Shown: in pieces, positions 10,439 through 19,102 of the stretch
Numbering within the stretch: the stretch's first letter is position 1
Layout: each line of letters begins with the position of its first letter
Assembly (NCBI RefSeq): GCF_001661075.1
Contig: NZ_CP014870.1
Span: 496,001-560,000, forward strand
Direction of reading: 5' to 3'
DNA: 64,000 nucleotides
Source of the DNA: Pseudomonas silesiensis
GTDB taxonomy: Bacteria > Pseudomonadota > Gammaproteobacteria > Pseudomonadales > Pseudomonadaceae
Notes under the pieces: generated by a model
Told to the model about the DNA's origin: nothing
The model's database searches: none
What the model saw: only the letters and a program-made list of their open reading frames with translations
Translations under genes and position numbers: made by a program

Positions 10439-10634
10439 TCGCGAAAGCGGCGGCACATCCCACATCCATGCGTCTGAAATACCGCCTTCGCGAGCAAGCC
10501 CGCTCCCACAGGGGAAATGTGCAAGGACGTTCGGATAGGGGATATTCAGAGTGGCCTGTGAGGGTCGGCAGCGACGCTGCCAACCCTGGACACAGATCCG
10601 GTGGGCCTGATCAGATCATCCGGCCCTGAGGGTC

Positions 10635-10823
10635 TCAGGCGTCGGGCGCCTGATCTTTCGGTGCTTCAGTTTCGTCTGTCGCCACTTCGCCTTCGGCATC
10701 CGGGTTCAGTGCTGCTGCTTCTTCTTCAGCGGTAGCTTTCTTGCGCTGAAGCTTTTCCTCTTTCTTCTGCTCCTTGGCCAAGTCTCTCTGACGTTTGGCG
10801 AACGAATAATTGGGTTTAGCCAT
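10635..10823 (-). CDS. Small charged hypothetical protein
   Basis: 62 residues. The N-terminal half is strongly basic (MAKPNYSFAKRQRDLAKEQ then a KKEEKLQRKK stretch) and the C-terminal half acidic (AEGEVATDETEAP), so it is probably mostly helical or disordered. I chose the ATG at 10823; an upstream GTG in frame at 10916 would add 31 residues without family character and would overlap the neighbouring gene. Small proteins starting MAKPNYSFAKRQRDLAKEQKK are widespread in Pseudomonas next to the LOG-family gene, as here. No function is known to me. Confidence 0.75.
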   Translation of the reverse strand: MAKPNYSFAKRQRDLAKEQKKEEKLQRKKATAEEEAAALNPDAEGEVATDETEAPKDQAPDA

Positions 10824-10891
10824 GGGCGATCCTCTGGGGTCGAAGGTGAGGTTGAGCGGCGCGTATTCTGCCTTGTATCGGTGCCCAGCCG

Positions 10892-11479
10892 TTAGCTGGG
10901 TTTTTGCTCGATCCACTTTGGCACCACTGTCGGCTGCCAGGCATCCAGGGCGTCGAGCAAGGATTGCGGCGATTCGCTCACCTGCAGCATGTCACGGTGA
11001 GCCTCGCGAACGAAGCCTTCGCCGACGATATGATCAAGAAAACCGGTCAATTTGCTGTAGAAACCGTTCACTTCCAGCAGTCCCAACGGTTTGCCGTGGT
11101 AACCGAGCTGGCCCCAGGTCCAGACTTCGAACAGTTCTTCCAGGGTGCCCAGGCCGCCAGGCAGGGCGATGAAGGCGTCGCTGAGCTCGGCCATCCGCGC
11201 CTTGCGCGCATGCATGCCGTCGACCACTTCCAGGCGGGTCAGGCCGCTGTGGCCGATTTCCTTGTCCTTGAGACTTTGCGGGATGATCCCGATCACTTCA
11301 CCGCCGGCGGCCAGTGCCGCATCGGCGACAATGCCCATCAGTCCGACGGCGCCACCGCCATACACCAGGGTCAGCTTGCGCTCGGCCAAGGCTCGCCCCA
11401 GGGCGACAGCCGCTTCACGATAAGCCGGGTTGGTGCCGGTACTGGCACCGCAAAATACACAAACGGACGCTAAAGACAT
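10892..11479 (-). CDS. LOG-family (TIGR00730) nucleotide 5'-monophosphate phosphoribohydrolase
   Basis: 195 residues with the full family signature: the Rossmann start VCVFCGAS, the nucleotide loop GGGAVGLMG, and the catalytic [19 protein letters not shown]-type enzymes split a nucleoside 5'-monophosphate into base and ribose 5-phosphate. In plants and some bacteria the substrate is a cytokinin nucleotide; in most Pseudomonas the physiological substrate is uncertain (AMP is common). A small basic protein gene lies 68 bases downstream on the same strand. Family assignment is firm and the precise substrate unknown. Confidence 0.9.
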   Translation of the reverse strand: MSLASVCVFCGASTGTNPAYREAAVALGRALAERKLTLVYGGGAVGLMGIVADAALAAGGEVIGIIPQSLKDKEIGHSGLTRLEVVDGMHARKARMAELSDAFIALPGGLGTLEELFEVWTWGQLGYHGKPLGLLEVNGFYSKLTGFLDHIVGEGFVREAHRDMLQVSESPQSLLDALDAWQPTVVPKWIEQKPS

Positions 11480-11538
11480 GCCTTACTCCACGGTCAGGGT
11501 GGACACAGAGTAAAGGCAGGCGAGCGGCGCTCCAAGGT

Positions 11539-11628
11539 CTAGACTTCGCGTTCAGGTGTTTCACAGGTGCCGCTGGCGCCACAGGCATAAGCGGCGAGCA
11601 AACTGCGCAACAGGCTGTTAAGGGACAT
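11539..11628 (-). CDS. Possible 29-residue small protein
   Basis: A short frame reading MSLNSLLRSLLAAYACGASG and nine further residues, with GGAG placed 8 bases before the ATG at 11628 and TAG at 11539-11541. The first half is hydrophobic and helical; there are two cysteines. It sits in the gap between the LOG gene and azurin on the strand of the LOG gene. Support is the ribosome-binding site and amino-acid composition only; I cannot confirm translation. Confidence 0.4.
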   Translation of the reverse strand: MSLNSLLRSLLAAYACGASGTCETPEREV

Positions 11629-11735
11629 GACAGACGCTCCAGATGAGGATGACGGCTTGATGATAGGGCCGCACCAGACGTCTGGCTGGTAGATTGTCTC
11701 GATAGGGGTCATAGCCCGAAAGTTGTATACAATTT

Positions 11736-11749
11736 TTGATTCAGGTCAT
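11736..11749 (+). promoter_or_regulatory. Degenerate Anr/Fnr-type box upstream of azurin
   Basis: TTGAT-TCAG-GTCAT agrees with TTGAT-N4-ATCAA at 8 of 10 positions and lies 73 bases before the azurin start. Azurin genes in Pseudomonas are known to be controlled by Anr and RpoS, which makes the match plausible. A single degenerate site is weak evidence. Confidence 0.35.
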
Positions 11750-11821
11750 AGGAACTTGCGAAGTTTTCAGGCAGTCTTCTGTCCATTCGCATTTTTGTTA
11801 ACCCTGCCTTGGAGATTCACC

Positions 11822-12268
11822 ATGTTTGCCAAACTTGTTGCGGTATCCCTGCTGACACTGGCCAGCAGCCAATTGATGGCTGCCGAGTGCAAGGTCACTG
11901 TCGACTCCACCGATCAGATGTCCTTCAACACCAAGGCCATTGAAATCGACAAGAGCTGCAAGACGTTCACCGTAGAGCTGACTCATTCCGGCGCCTTGCC
12001 GAAAACCGTCATGGGCCATAACTGGGTGCTGAGCAAAGAGGCTGACATGCAGCCGATCGCTACCGATGGCCTGGCTGCCGGCATCGACAAGAACTACCTG
12101 AAAGAAGGTGATGCACGCGTCATCGCCCACACCAAGGTCATTGGTGCCAAGGAAACCGACTCGGTGACCTTCGATGTAGCGAAGCTTGCTGCTGGCGAGA
12201 AGTACGGGTTCTTCTGCTCGTTCCCGGGCCATATTTCGATGATGAAAGGTACTGTTACCCTGAAGTAA
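11822..12268 (+). CDS. azu: Azurin precursor (periplasmic blue copper protein)
   Basis: 148 residues: a 20-residue Sec signal peptide ([20 protein letters not shown]) and a 128-residue mature protein starting AECKVTVDS. The copper site is complete in mature numbering: Gly45/His46 in MGHNW, Cys112 in FFCSFPG, His117 in GHISM and Met121. Cys3 and Cys26 can form the usual disulfide. Azurin carries electrons in the periplasm between cytochromes, including denitrification partners, and has a role under stress. The ATG at 11822 follows GGAG at 11811. An upstream in-frame extension exists but would spoil the signal peptide. A strong terminator follows, so it is monocistronic. Confidence 0.97.
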   Translation: MFAKLVAVSLLTLASSQLMAAECKVTVDSTDQMSFNTKAIEIDKSCKTFTVELTHSGALPKTVMGHNWVLSKEADMQPIATDGLAAGIDKNYLKEGDARVIAHTKVIGAKETDSVTFDVAKLAAGEKYGFFCSFPGHISMMKGTVTLK

Positions 12269-12283
12269 TCGAATCGAGCTCAT

Positions 12284-12316
12284 AAAAAAGCGTCCCTTGA
12301 AGGACGCTTTTTTTTG
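12284..12316 (+). terminator. Terminator after azurin
   Basis: AGCGTCC (12289-12295) pairs with GGACGCT (12302-12308). The stem is extended by A6 on the left and a run of eight T on the right, so it can act in both directions. Confidence 0.92.
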
Positions 12317-12343
12317 TGCCTGACGATAGACCGAGTCATCGTT

Positions 12344-12430
12344 CTTCGCGGGCAAGTCGAATCGTCGCACCGCACGCTCCCACAGGGATCGCGTGACTCT
12401 GTAGGAGCGAGGCTTGCCCGCGAAGGCGCC
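12344..12430. repeat. REP doublet with a variant left arm
   Basis: The right arm is the common TAGGAGCGAGGCTTGCCCGCG form. The left arm reads GCGGGCAAGTCGAATCGTCGCACCGCACGCTCCCAC, so the core between GGCAAG and GCTCCCAC is expanded. The same expanded form recurs at 20.27, 42.47 and 63.72 kb. Confidence 0.75.
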
Positions 12431-12456
12431 GGAACAGACGCCACCTCATTCACGCC

Positions 12457-13284
12457 TTACGGCGCGAACGGCATCACTCGCTTGTGATGGGTCTTTTTAT
12501 ACGTATCGCAAATGATCTTGAACGCTTCCTCACGCACCGGCTCGCCATGCAGGAACGCATCGATCTCGGCATAGGTCACGCCATGGGAGGCTTCATCCGG
12601 TTTGCCCGGCGACAAGTCCTCAAGGTCCGCCGTCGGGATTTTTTCCACCAGCGTTTCCGGCGCGCCGAAGCTGCGGGCGATGTCCCGAACCTGGTTTTTC
12701 ACCAGGCCACTCAACGGCGCCAGGTCACACGCGCCGTCACCGAACTTGGTGAAGAAGCCCATCACCGCTTCCGCCGCGTGATCGGTGCCGATCACCAGCC
12801 CATGCGCTGCGCCGGCAATGGTGTATTGGGCGACCATGCGCATCCGCGCCTTGGTATTGCCGAGCACGAAATCCACCGATACTGCTTGCTTGCCTTCGAA
12901 CGCTGCCACTTCACTGGCCAGGGCTTTGACCGCCGCACCGATGTTGACCGTGTGACGTTCGTCCGGGGCAATGAAATCCAGCGAAGCCTGGGCGTCGTGC
13001 TCATCGAACTGGGTCTGGTACGGCAGGCGCACGGCGATGAACCTGTAGCTGTCGTCACCGGTGCGTGTGCGCAGCTCGCGCATGGCGCGTTGGGCCAGCA
13101 GGCCGGCGGTCAGGGAGTCGACACCGCCGCTGATGCCGAGCACCAACGTCTTGAGCCCGGAATTGACCAGGCAATCCTGGATAAAGGTGATCCGTCGGGC
13201 GACTTCGGCCTCAAGGGCGGCCTGGTCGGCGAACGGCGGTTGAACCTTGAGCTGCTCAGCAATCTCACGCTGTTCGGCTTGCAT
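12457..13284 (-). CDS. nadE: NH3-dependent NAD+ synthetase
   Basis: 275 residues, the usual length for the ammonia-dependent enzyme without a glutaminase domain. It adenylates nicotinic acid adenine dinucleotide and amidates it to NAD+, the last step of NAD synthesis. The ATP pyrophosphatase motif [10 protein letters not shown] is present near residue 51, and the C-terminal regions [21 protein letters not shown] and [15 protein letters not shown] are typical. It starts 5 bases after the pncB stop, so the two are one operon. Convergent to azurin. Confidence 0.95.
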   Translation of the reverse strand: MQAEQREIAEQLKVQPPFADQAALEAEVARRITFIQDCLVNSGLKTLVLGISGGVDSLTAGLLAQRAMRELRTRTGDDSYRFIAVRLPYQTQFDEHDAQASLDFIAPDERHTVNIGAAVKALASEVAAFEGKQAVSVDFVLGNTKARMRMVAQYTIAGAAHGLVIGTDHAAEAVMGFFTKFGDGACDLAPLSGLVKNQVRDIARSFGAPETLVEKIPTADLEDLSPGKPDEASHGVTYAEIDAFLHGEPVREEAFKIICDTYKKTHHKRVMPFAP

Positions 13285-13288
13285 GAAT

Positions 13289-14524
13289 TCACTCCTTGCT
13301 TGAAATGCCTGCTGTACTGGAAAGCGCGGCAGGTACCTGGAAAACGTGTCGCAAATAGGCGACGAAATTTGGGTCTTTGCAATGCGTCTTGCCCGGCTCG
13401 TCGGAGATCTTTGCCACCGGCTGGCCGTTGCAGGCGGCCATTTTAAGCACGATGCTCATCGGTTCGACACCCGGAATATCGCACGTCAGGTTGGTGCCGA
13501 TACCGAAGCTGACATTGATCCGACCACGCAGCGCCCGGAAAATCTCCAGGGATTTGGGCAGCGTCAGGCTGTCGGAGAACACCAGCGTCTTGCTCATCGG
13601 GTCGATGCCAAGTTTGTGATAATGGGCGATGGCCTTTTCCGCCCAGAGCACCGGATCACCGGAGTCATGGCGCAAGCCGTCGAAAAGCTTGGCGAAATAC
13701 AGGTCGAAATCACTGAGGAAGGCATCGGTGGTGATGCAGTCGGTCAGCGCGATCCCGAGCAGGCCGCGATATTCGCGGACCCAGCAATCGAGGGCGGCAA
13801 TCTGGCTGTCGATCAGTCGCGGGCCGAGCTGCTGATGGGCCATGATCCACTCGTGGGCCATGGTGCCCAGCGGTTTCATGTCCAGCTCACGCGACAGGTG
13901 CACGTTGCTGGTGCCGACGAAACGACCGGGGAAGTCGTGCTTGAGCACGTTTACCACTTCTTCTTGCACGCGGAACGAGAAGCGCCGGCGCGTACCGAAA
14001 TCGGCCACCTGCAGTTCGGATAATTCATCGCTGCCGGCATTGGCGGTCAGCCAGTCGAACTTGCGATAGAGCTGCTCGCGCGCCTGCTCCAGGACGATTT
14101 CCCTGTAGCGATAGCGGTTGCGCACTTCGCTGACGATCGCCAGCAGCGGCACTTCGAACAGAATCACATGCAGCCATGGCCCACGCAGGCGGATGAACAA
14201 CTCGCCGTTTTCGATCCCCGTGTGCACATAGCGCAAGTTGAAGCGAAACAACCCGAGAAAGCGCAGGAAATCCGGTTTCATGAAACTGATGCGCTCCATG
14301 AAACTCAACTGGTCGGCACTCAGGCTCAACTCGGCCAGGCGCTCGATCTGGAAGCGGATCTCCGCCAGGTACGGGCGCAGGTCTTCACTGTTTCGGCAAC
14401 GGAACTCCCATTCGACTTCCACATTCGGGTAGTTGTGCAGCACCGCCTGCATCATCGTCAGTTTGTAGAAGTCGGTGTCGAGCAGGTTCTGCACGATGCG
14501 ATCGGCAAACACGCTCTCGCTCAT
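13289..14524 (-). CDS. pncB: Nicotinate phosphoribosyltransferase
   Basis: 411 residues. It joins nicotinate to PRPP, forming nicotinate mononucleotide, the entry point of the Preiss-Handler salvage route that ends in the NadE reaction. Family stretches are visible: [20 protein letters not shown] at the N-terminus, GTSNVHLS around the phosphate-binding region, and [16 protein letters not shown]. It is the first gene of a tight pncB-nadE operon, with a REP doublet upstream (14646-14741). Confidence 0.95.
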   Translation of the reverse strand: MSESVFADRIVQNLLDTDFYKLTMMQAVLHNYPNVEVEWEFRCRNSEDLRPYLAEIRFQIERLAELSLSADQLSFMERISFMKPDFLRFLGLFRFNLRYVHTGIENGELFIRLRGPWLHVILFEVPLLAIVSEVRNRYRYREIVLEQAREQLYRKFDWLTANAGSDELSELQVADFGTRRRFSFRVQEEVVNVLKHDFPGRFVGTSNVHLSRELDMKPLGTMAHEWIMAHQQLGPRLIDSQIAALDCWVREYRGLLGIALTDCITTDAFLSDFDLYFAKLFDGLRHDSGDPVLWAEKAIAHYHKLGIDPMSKTLVFSDSLTLPKSLEIFRALRGRINVSFGIGTNLTCDIPGVEPMSIVLKMAACNGQPVAKISDEPGKTHCKDPNFVAYLRHVFQVPAALSSTAGISSKE

Positions 14525-14645
14525 AACGGGGGTTCTCCAGGCTGGCCGCGGCCTGTGGCAGCGGCGTTGCAGCTGTTCAATGAATTGGGCTAGTGGCGCA
14601 TATCGGTGGTGAGGATTGCCAGCGATTTTTTAGACCGCAGCAGAT

Positions 14646-14741
14646 CCTTGTGGGAGCGAGCTTGCTCGCGATGGCGGTATTTCATTCAATATCAATATTG
14701 ACTGACCCACCGCCATCGCGAGCAAGCTCGCTCCCACAGGG
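14646..14741. repeat. REP doublet
   Basis: CTTGTGGGAGCGAGCTTGC near 14647 and its complement GCAAGCTCGCTCCCAC near 14722-14738 face each other, with ATGGCGGT/ACCGCCAT extending the arms around an AT-rich loop. It lies between pncB and the LysR gene. Confidence 0.85.
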
Positions 14742-14754
14742 GCTGGGGGCAACC

Positions 14755-15666
14755 CTAAATAGATGACATTTGCGGACTATCAATCTGCTCCAGCATCCAC
14801 TTCACAAAATCCCGCACTTTCGGCACGTCTGCCGCATGCTCCGGGTACGCCAGGTAATAGGCGTCGGTGCTGGGCATCGCGTGCTGCCAGGGTATGACCA
14901 GTTTGCCGTCGGCCAATTCCTCTTCCACCAGAAACTTCGGCATCAGCGCCACGCCACAGCCGACCTGGGCGGCGCGGATGCACATGTAGAAGGTTTCGAA
15001 CCGCGGCCCGTGGTAACTGTGCTCGGTGTGGTAGCCCTGGCTGTCGAACCAGTCGTGCCAGGCCTGGGGGCGCGAAGCGTTTTGCAGCAGGACCAGGTCA
15101 GTGAGTTGCGTAGGATCGGTGAATGGCGTGTCCGGCAGGCTGCCCGGTGCGCAAACCGGCACCAACTCTTCGCTGAACAGCTTCAGGCATTCGGTGCCGG
15201 GGCGCGAACCCTGGCCAAAATAGAAAGCCAGGTCGCTGCGCCCCTGCAGCAGATCGTCGGCTTCCTGTTCGCTGCACAGGTCCAGGTGGATCGATGGGTG
15301 GCGCAGGCGCCAGCCTTTCAAGCGTGGCACCAACCAACGGGCGCCGAAGGTCGGAGGCGTGGAGACGCGCAGGACTTCTGTTTCACCGCCGTAGGAGCGC
15401 AGGTAATGGGTCGACATTTCGACTTGGGTGAGAATTTTTCGTACTTCTACCAGGTACAAATCTCCGGCCGGGGTCATTTGCAGGCGGCGGCGCACCCGAC
15501 GGAATAGCAGATGCTGTAATAACTCTTCGAGTTGCGCGACCTGTTTGCTCACCGCACTCTGGGTCAGGTTCAGCTCTTCTGCGGCCCGAGTGAAACTCAA
15601 ATGCCGGGTCACAGCCTCGAAACACTGCAGTGCGGTGATCGAAGGCAGATAGCGTTTGTTCAGCAT
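14755..15666 (-). CDS. LysR-family regulator divergent from amaB
   Basis: 303 residues with an N-terminal winged helix-turn-helix (about residues 8-67, ALQCFEAVTRHLSFTRAAEE and NLTQSAVSKQVAQLE), most like the GcvA subgroup, and a C-terminal effector-binding domain. It is transcribed away from amaB with 175 bases between the starts, the usual arrangement for a LysR regulator and its target. From memory, a LysR gene also flanks amaAB in P. putida. The inferred effector is a lysine or pipecolate catabolite. No clear T-N11-A operator could be singled out by eye. Confidence 0.88.
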   Translation of the reverse strand: MLNKRYLPSITALQCFEAVTRHLSFTRAAEELNLTQSAVSKQVAQLEELLQHLLFRRVRRRLQMTPAGDLYLVEVRKILTQVEMSTHYLRSYGGETEVLRVSTPPTFGARWLVPRLKGWRLRHPSIHLDLCSEQEADDLLQGRSDLAFYFGQGSRPGTECLKLFSEELVPVCAPGSLPDTPFTDPTQLTDLVLLQNASRPQAWHDWFDSQGYHTEHSYHGPRFETFYMCIRAAQVGCGVALMPKFLVEEELADGKLVIPWQHAMPSTDAYYLAYPEHAADVPKVRDFVKWMLEQIDSPQMSSI

Positions 15667-15841
15667 GGGCGGTCCTTTCGTCTTGTCTCTTTATTGCCAG
15701 CAATGCACAGCATGAATAAACGGAATGATATCTCTCTTAAAGGTCGTTTGTTGAGTAACCTCGGGGGCGCTAAAACTACAGGTCTGATCAGTCGTGATTT
15801 TCCGGCTGCCCACTTTCTGTTTTTTGCTTGAGGAGTGACCC

Positions 15842-17332
15842 ATGGTTGCCGCATTGCTTGATCGTCTTGGCGTGAACCCGGCCCTGTATCAGAATGGCAA
15901 AGTGCCGGTGCATTCGCCGATCGATGGCAGCCGGATCGCCGCCGTGAACTGGGAAGGCGCCGCTGAAGTCGAGCAGCACATCAGTCGCGCAGATCATGCG
16001 TTCGAACTCTGGCGCAAAGTCCCGGCGCCGCGCCGTGGCGAACTGGTGCGTCAGCTGGGCGATATCCTGCGTGAGTACAAGGCCGACCTCGGCGAGCTGG
16101 TGTCCTGGGAAGCCGGCAAGATCACCCAGGAAGGCCTGGGTGAAGTTCAGGAAATGATCGACATCTGCGATTTCGCCGTCGGCCTGTCCCGTCAGCTGTA
16201 TGGTTTGACCATCGCTTCCGAGCGTCCTGGCCACCACATGCGCGAAACCTGGCACCCGCTGGGTGTCGTCGGCGTGATCAGCGCGTTCAATTTCCCTGTC
16301 GCGGTCTGGGCCTGGAACACGACGCTGGCGCTGGTCTGCGGTAACCCGGTGATCTGGAAACCGTCGGAAAAAACCCCGCTGACGGCCTTGGCCTGCCAGG
16401 CGTTGTTCGATCGTGTGCTGAAAAACTTCAGCGATGCGCCGCCGCACCTGAGCCAAGTCATCATCGGCGGCCGCGATGCGGGTGAAGCCCTGGTCGATGA
16501 CCCGCGCGTCGCACTTATCAGCGCCACCGGCAGCACCCGCATGGGCCGCGAAGTGGCGCCGAAAATCGCCGCCCGTTTCGCTCGCAGCATTCTTGAACTG
16601 GGTGGCAACAACGCGATGATCCTCGGCCCGAGCGCCGACCTGGACATGGCCGTGCGTGCGATCCTGTTCAGCGCCGTGGGGACCGCGGGTCAGCGCTGCA
16701 CCACGCTGCGTCGTCTGATTGCCCATGAATCGGTGAAAGAAGAAATTGTCACCCGCCTCAAAACCGCTTACTCGAAAGTGCGCATCGGCAACCCGCTGGA
16801 AGGCAACCTGATTGGTCCGCTGATCGATAAACACAGCTTCGAAAACATGCAGGACGCGCTTGAGCAAGCCTTGAGCGAAGGTGGCCGGGTGTTCGGTGGC
16901 AAGCGCCAGCTGGAAGATAAATTCCCTGATGCGTATTACGTCTCGCCGGCGATCGTTGAAATGCCGGAGCAGAGCGATGTGGTCTGCAGCGAAACCTTCG
17001 CACCGATCCTCTACGTGATCGGATACAACGATTTCGAAGAAGCCCTGCGCCTGAACAACGCAGTGCCACAAGGCCTGTCGTCGTGCATCTTCACCACTGA
17101 CGTGCGTGAAGCCGAGCGGTTCATGTCGGCAGTGGGCAGCGATTGCGGGATCGCCAACGTCAACATCGGCCCGAGCGGCGCGGAAATCGGCGGCGCGTTC
17201 GGTGGCGAAAAAGAAACCGGCGGTGGTCGCGAGTCGGGCTCCGATGCATGGCGCGGGTACATGCGTCGTCAGACCAACACCGTGAACTATTCGCTGGAGT
17301 TGCCGTTGGCTCAGGGTATTACGTTCGACTGA
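15842..17332 (+). CDS. amaB: L-piperidine-6-carboxylate / aminoadipate semialdehyde dehydrogenase
   Basis: 496 residues, aldehyde dehydrogenase family 7 (the ALDH7A1/antiquitin group). It oxidises 2-aminoadipate 6-semialdehyde (in equilibrium with piperidine-6-carboxylate) to 2-aminoadipate with NAD+. Visible motifs are FNFPVAVWAWN with the cofactor-binding WKPSEKTPLTA, the general-base Glu in LELGGNNAM and the catalytic Cys in GTAGQRCTT. The start has GAGGAG 7-8 bases upstream. A REP doublet separates it from amaA, which supplies its substrate. Confidence 0.93.
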   Translation: MVAALLDRLGVNPALYQNGKVPVHSPIDGSRIAAVNWEGAAEVEQHISRADHAFELWRKVPAPRRGELVRQLGDILREYKADLGELVSWEAGKITQEGLGEVQEMIDICDFAVGLSRQLYGLTIASERPGHHMRETWHPLGVVGVISAFNFPVAVWAWNTTLALVCGNPVIWKPSEKTPLTALACQALFDRVLKNFSDAPPHLSQVIIGGRDAGEALVDDPRVALISATGSTRMGREVAPKIAARFARSILELGGNNAMILGPSADLDMAVRAILFSAVGTAGQRCTTLRRLIAHESVKEEIVTRLKTAYSKVRIGNPLEGNLIGPLIDKHSFENMQDALEQALSEGGRVFGGKRQLEDKFPDAYYVSPAIVEMPEQSDVVCSETFAPILYVIGYNDFEEALRLNNAVPQGLSSCIFTTDVREAERFMSAVGSDCGIANVNIGPSGAEIGGAFGGEKETGGGRESGSDAWRGYMRRQTNTVNYSLELPLAQGITFD

Positions 17333-17335
17333 CGG

Positions 17336-17415
17336 GCCCCTTCGCGGGCAAGCCTCGCTCCTACAGGGGTTGTGTCATGGCAGATAACCTGTAGGAGCGA
17401 GGCTTGCCCGCGAAG
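17336..17415. repeat. REP doublet between amaB and amaA
   Basis: TTCGCGGGCAAGCCTCGCTC (17341-17360) faces GAGCGAGGCTTGCCCGCGAA (17396-17415). It lies inside the amaB-amaA unit, where a stem-loop could change relative mRNA stability. Confidence 0.85.
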
Positions 17416-17456
17416 CTTTTGCTTTGTGTTGGTTAGGTTTCGGTTGGAGTCTGGCA

Positions 17457-18740
17457 ATGCCGTTACGCGAAGAGTGTCTGTGGGAAAAACTGACGCCGCA
17501 AAGGCCGGACAATTCGGCGCTCAAGGGTGAGGTGAGGGTAGATGTCTGCGTCATCGGCGCCGGTTTCACCGGTCTGTCGGCGGCGGTGCATCTGCTGGAA
17601 CAAGGTAAAAGTGTCTGCGTGCTGGAAGCCCATCGTGCCGGTCATGGCGGTTCGGGGCGCAATGTCGGGTTGGTCAACGCCGGGATGTGGATTCCACCGG
17701 ACGAGATCGAAGCCGGGTTTGGCGAAGCGGTGGGCAGTCAGCTCAATCGCATGCTCGGTGCGGCACCGTCCCTGGTGTTCAGCCTGGTCGACAGATATGA
17801 CATCGATTGCCAACTGCGCCGCGAAGGCACGTTGCACATGGCGCACAACGCCCGTGGCGAAGCGGATTTGCGCAGTCGTGAACAACAATGGAAGCGTCGC
17901 GGCGCGCCAGTGGAACTGTTGACCGGTCAAGCTTGCGAACAAGCGACAGGTACCAAAAAGATCGCCGCCGCGCTGCTTGATCGACGTGCTGGCACGATCA
18001 ACCCGATGGCGTATACGACAGGACTGGCCAAAGCGGCGATCGGCCTTGGCGGTCAGCTGTTCGATCATTCCCCGGTCATCCGACTCGAACGTCAGGGCCA
18101 ACGCTGGTCGGTGCAAACGGCTCAGGGTTCGGTACTGGCCGAGCAAGTGGTCATCGCCTCCAACGCTTACACCGAAGGCGACTGGACCGAGTTGCGGCGC
18201 AATTTCTTCCCGGGTTACTACTATCAGGTGGCTTCGGTCCCGCTGACCGAGGAGGCCGCGCAGCAAATCCTGCCCGGTGGCCAGGGTTCCTGGGATACCC
18301 GCCAGGTTCTCAGCAGTATTCGTCGGGACAAAGACGGACGCCTGTTGCTCGGCAGTCTCGGTAATGGCAATCAGAAGCCGACCTGGTTCCTGAAAGCCTG
18401 GGCCGACCGGGTTCAGCAGCACTACTTCCCTTACTTGAAACCAGTGGAGTGGGAGTGCACTTGGACCGGCTGCATCGCGTTCACGCCTGACCATCTGATG
18501 CGTCTGTTCGAACCCGCGCCCGGTTTAGTGGCAGTCACCGGTTACAACGGCCGGGGCGTGACGACCGGCACCGTGGTCGGCAAGGCCTTTGCCGATTATT
18601 TGTGTAATGGAGATCCTCAAGCTTTGCCGATTCCCTTCGCCGCCATGCAGCCACTGGCAGGGGCGGGATTGCGCAGCTGTTTATACGAAGCCGGTTTTTC
18701 GCTGTATCACGCAGGCCAGTGCCTGCGGATCGTTATCTGA
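17457..18740 (+). CDS. amaA: L-pipecolate oxidase (FAD-dependent, DAO family)
   Basis: 427 residues. An FAD-binding Rossmann motif lies near the N-terminus (VDVCVIGAGFTGLSAAVHLL), with a second conserved stretch GYNGRGVTTGTVVGKAFADY near the C-terminus, as in DadA/glycine-oxidase-like enzymes. AmaA oxidises L-pipecolate to piperidine-6-carboxylate, the substrate of AmaB, in the lysine catabolic branch through pipecolate. I chose the ATG at 17457 because GGAG (17446-17449) precedes it; an in-frame ATG at 17424 lacks a site. The product name depends on synteny with P. putida amaAB and close motif recall. Confidence 0.88.
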   Translation: MPLREECLWEKLTPQRPDNSALKGEVRVDVCVIGAGFTGLSAAVHLLEQGKSVCVLEAHRAGHGGSGRNVGLVNAGMWIPPDEIEAGFGEAVGSQLNRMLGAAPSLVFSLVDRYDIDCQLRREGTLHMAHNARGEADLRSREQQWKRRGAPVELLTGQACEQATGTKKIAAALLDRRAGTINPMAYTTGLAKAAIGLGGQLFDHSPVIRLERQGQRWSVQTAQGSVLAEQVVIASNAYTEGDWTELRRNFFPGYYYQVASVPLTEEAAQQILPGGQGSWDTRQVLSSIRRDKDGRLLLGSLGNGNQKPTWFLKAWADRVQQHYFPYLKPVEWECTWTGCIAFTPDHLMRLFEPAPGLVAVTGYNGRGVTTGTVVGKAFADYLCNGDPQALPIPFAAMQPLAGAGLRSCLYEAGFSLYHAGQCLRIVI

Positions 18741-19031
18741 TTGTTGAAATATGTTGCTGGAAGCGGCGCTTTCACGCGTAGCGACTAGCCTGTAGTGGTG
18801 CGGGTTGTAGCAGTCCCGCACCAGCAGTGTGCACTTCGGTGACGCACGTTGTTACAGGCTGGTTGCACGTCGTTTGTCGACGCGGTTGCAATGATGGCGC
18901 ATGCGGGTTGCGCCTTTAAAAATAAATGGTTTCACCTCTCGCGGTTTAGACGGTTGCACGCCCAATGAAAATGGGCTCGAAACAGTCGAAAGAACAATAA
19001 GGTAGCGACTTTTCCCAGAATAAAAAACCGA
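18741..19031. other. Intergenic region upstream of the Liv operon
   Basis: No gene seen. It holds a perfect 9-bp inverted repeat, TGGTGCGGG-N10-CCCGCACCA, at 18796-18823. The repeat has no T-run, so it is not a convincing terminator. It lies about 210 bases upstream of a sigma-54 promoter, a normal distance for an enhancer-binding-protein site. A second imperfect arrangement with GTCG-N5-CGAC is near 18871. Confidence 0.5.
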
Positions 19032-19047
19032 TGGCACGGCCCTTGCT
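19032..19047 (+). promoter_or_regulatory. Sigma-54 (-24/-12) promoter of the Liv operon
   Basis: TGGCACG-GCCC-TTGCT is an exact match to TGGCACG-N4-TTGCW, with the GG and GC doublets at the required spacing. Transcription should start near 19058, giving a leader of about 45 bases before the ATG at 19103. Confidence 0.8.
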
Positions 19048-19102
19048 CTGAGCATTCAGAGAAGTCGCAGTGCCAACTAAAAAAACCATGGAGCACCACC
19101 TC

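Larger units (their letters stand above)
9137..10514. repeat. REP doublet split by an insertion sequence
   Basis: The left REP half ends at 9157 (GTGGGAGCGGGCTTGCTCG from 9139) and continues at 10439 with TCGCGAAAGCGG. Deleting 9158-10438 and one copy of TCG restores an uninterrupted REP arm. The opposite arm, with CGCGAGCAAGCCCGCTCCCAC, is at about 10490-10510. The REP was therefore present before the IS481-type element arrived. Confidence 0.85.
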
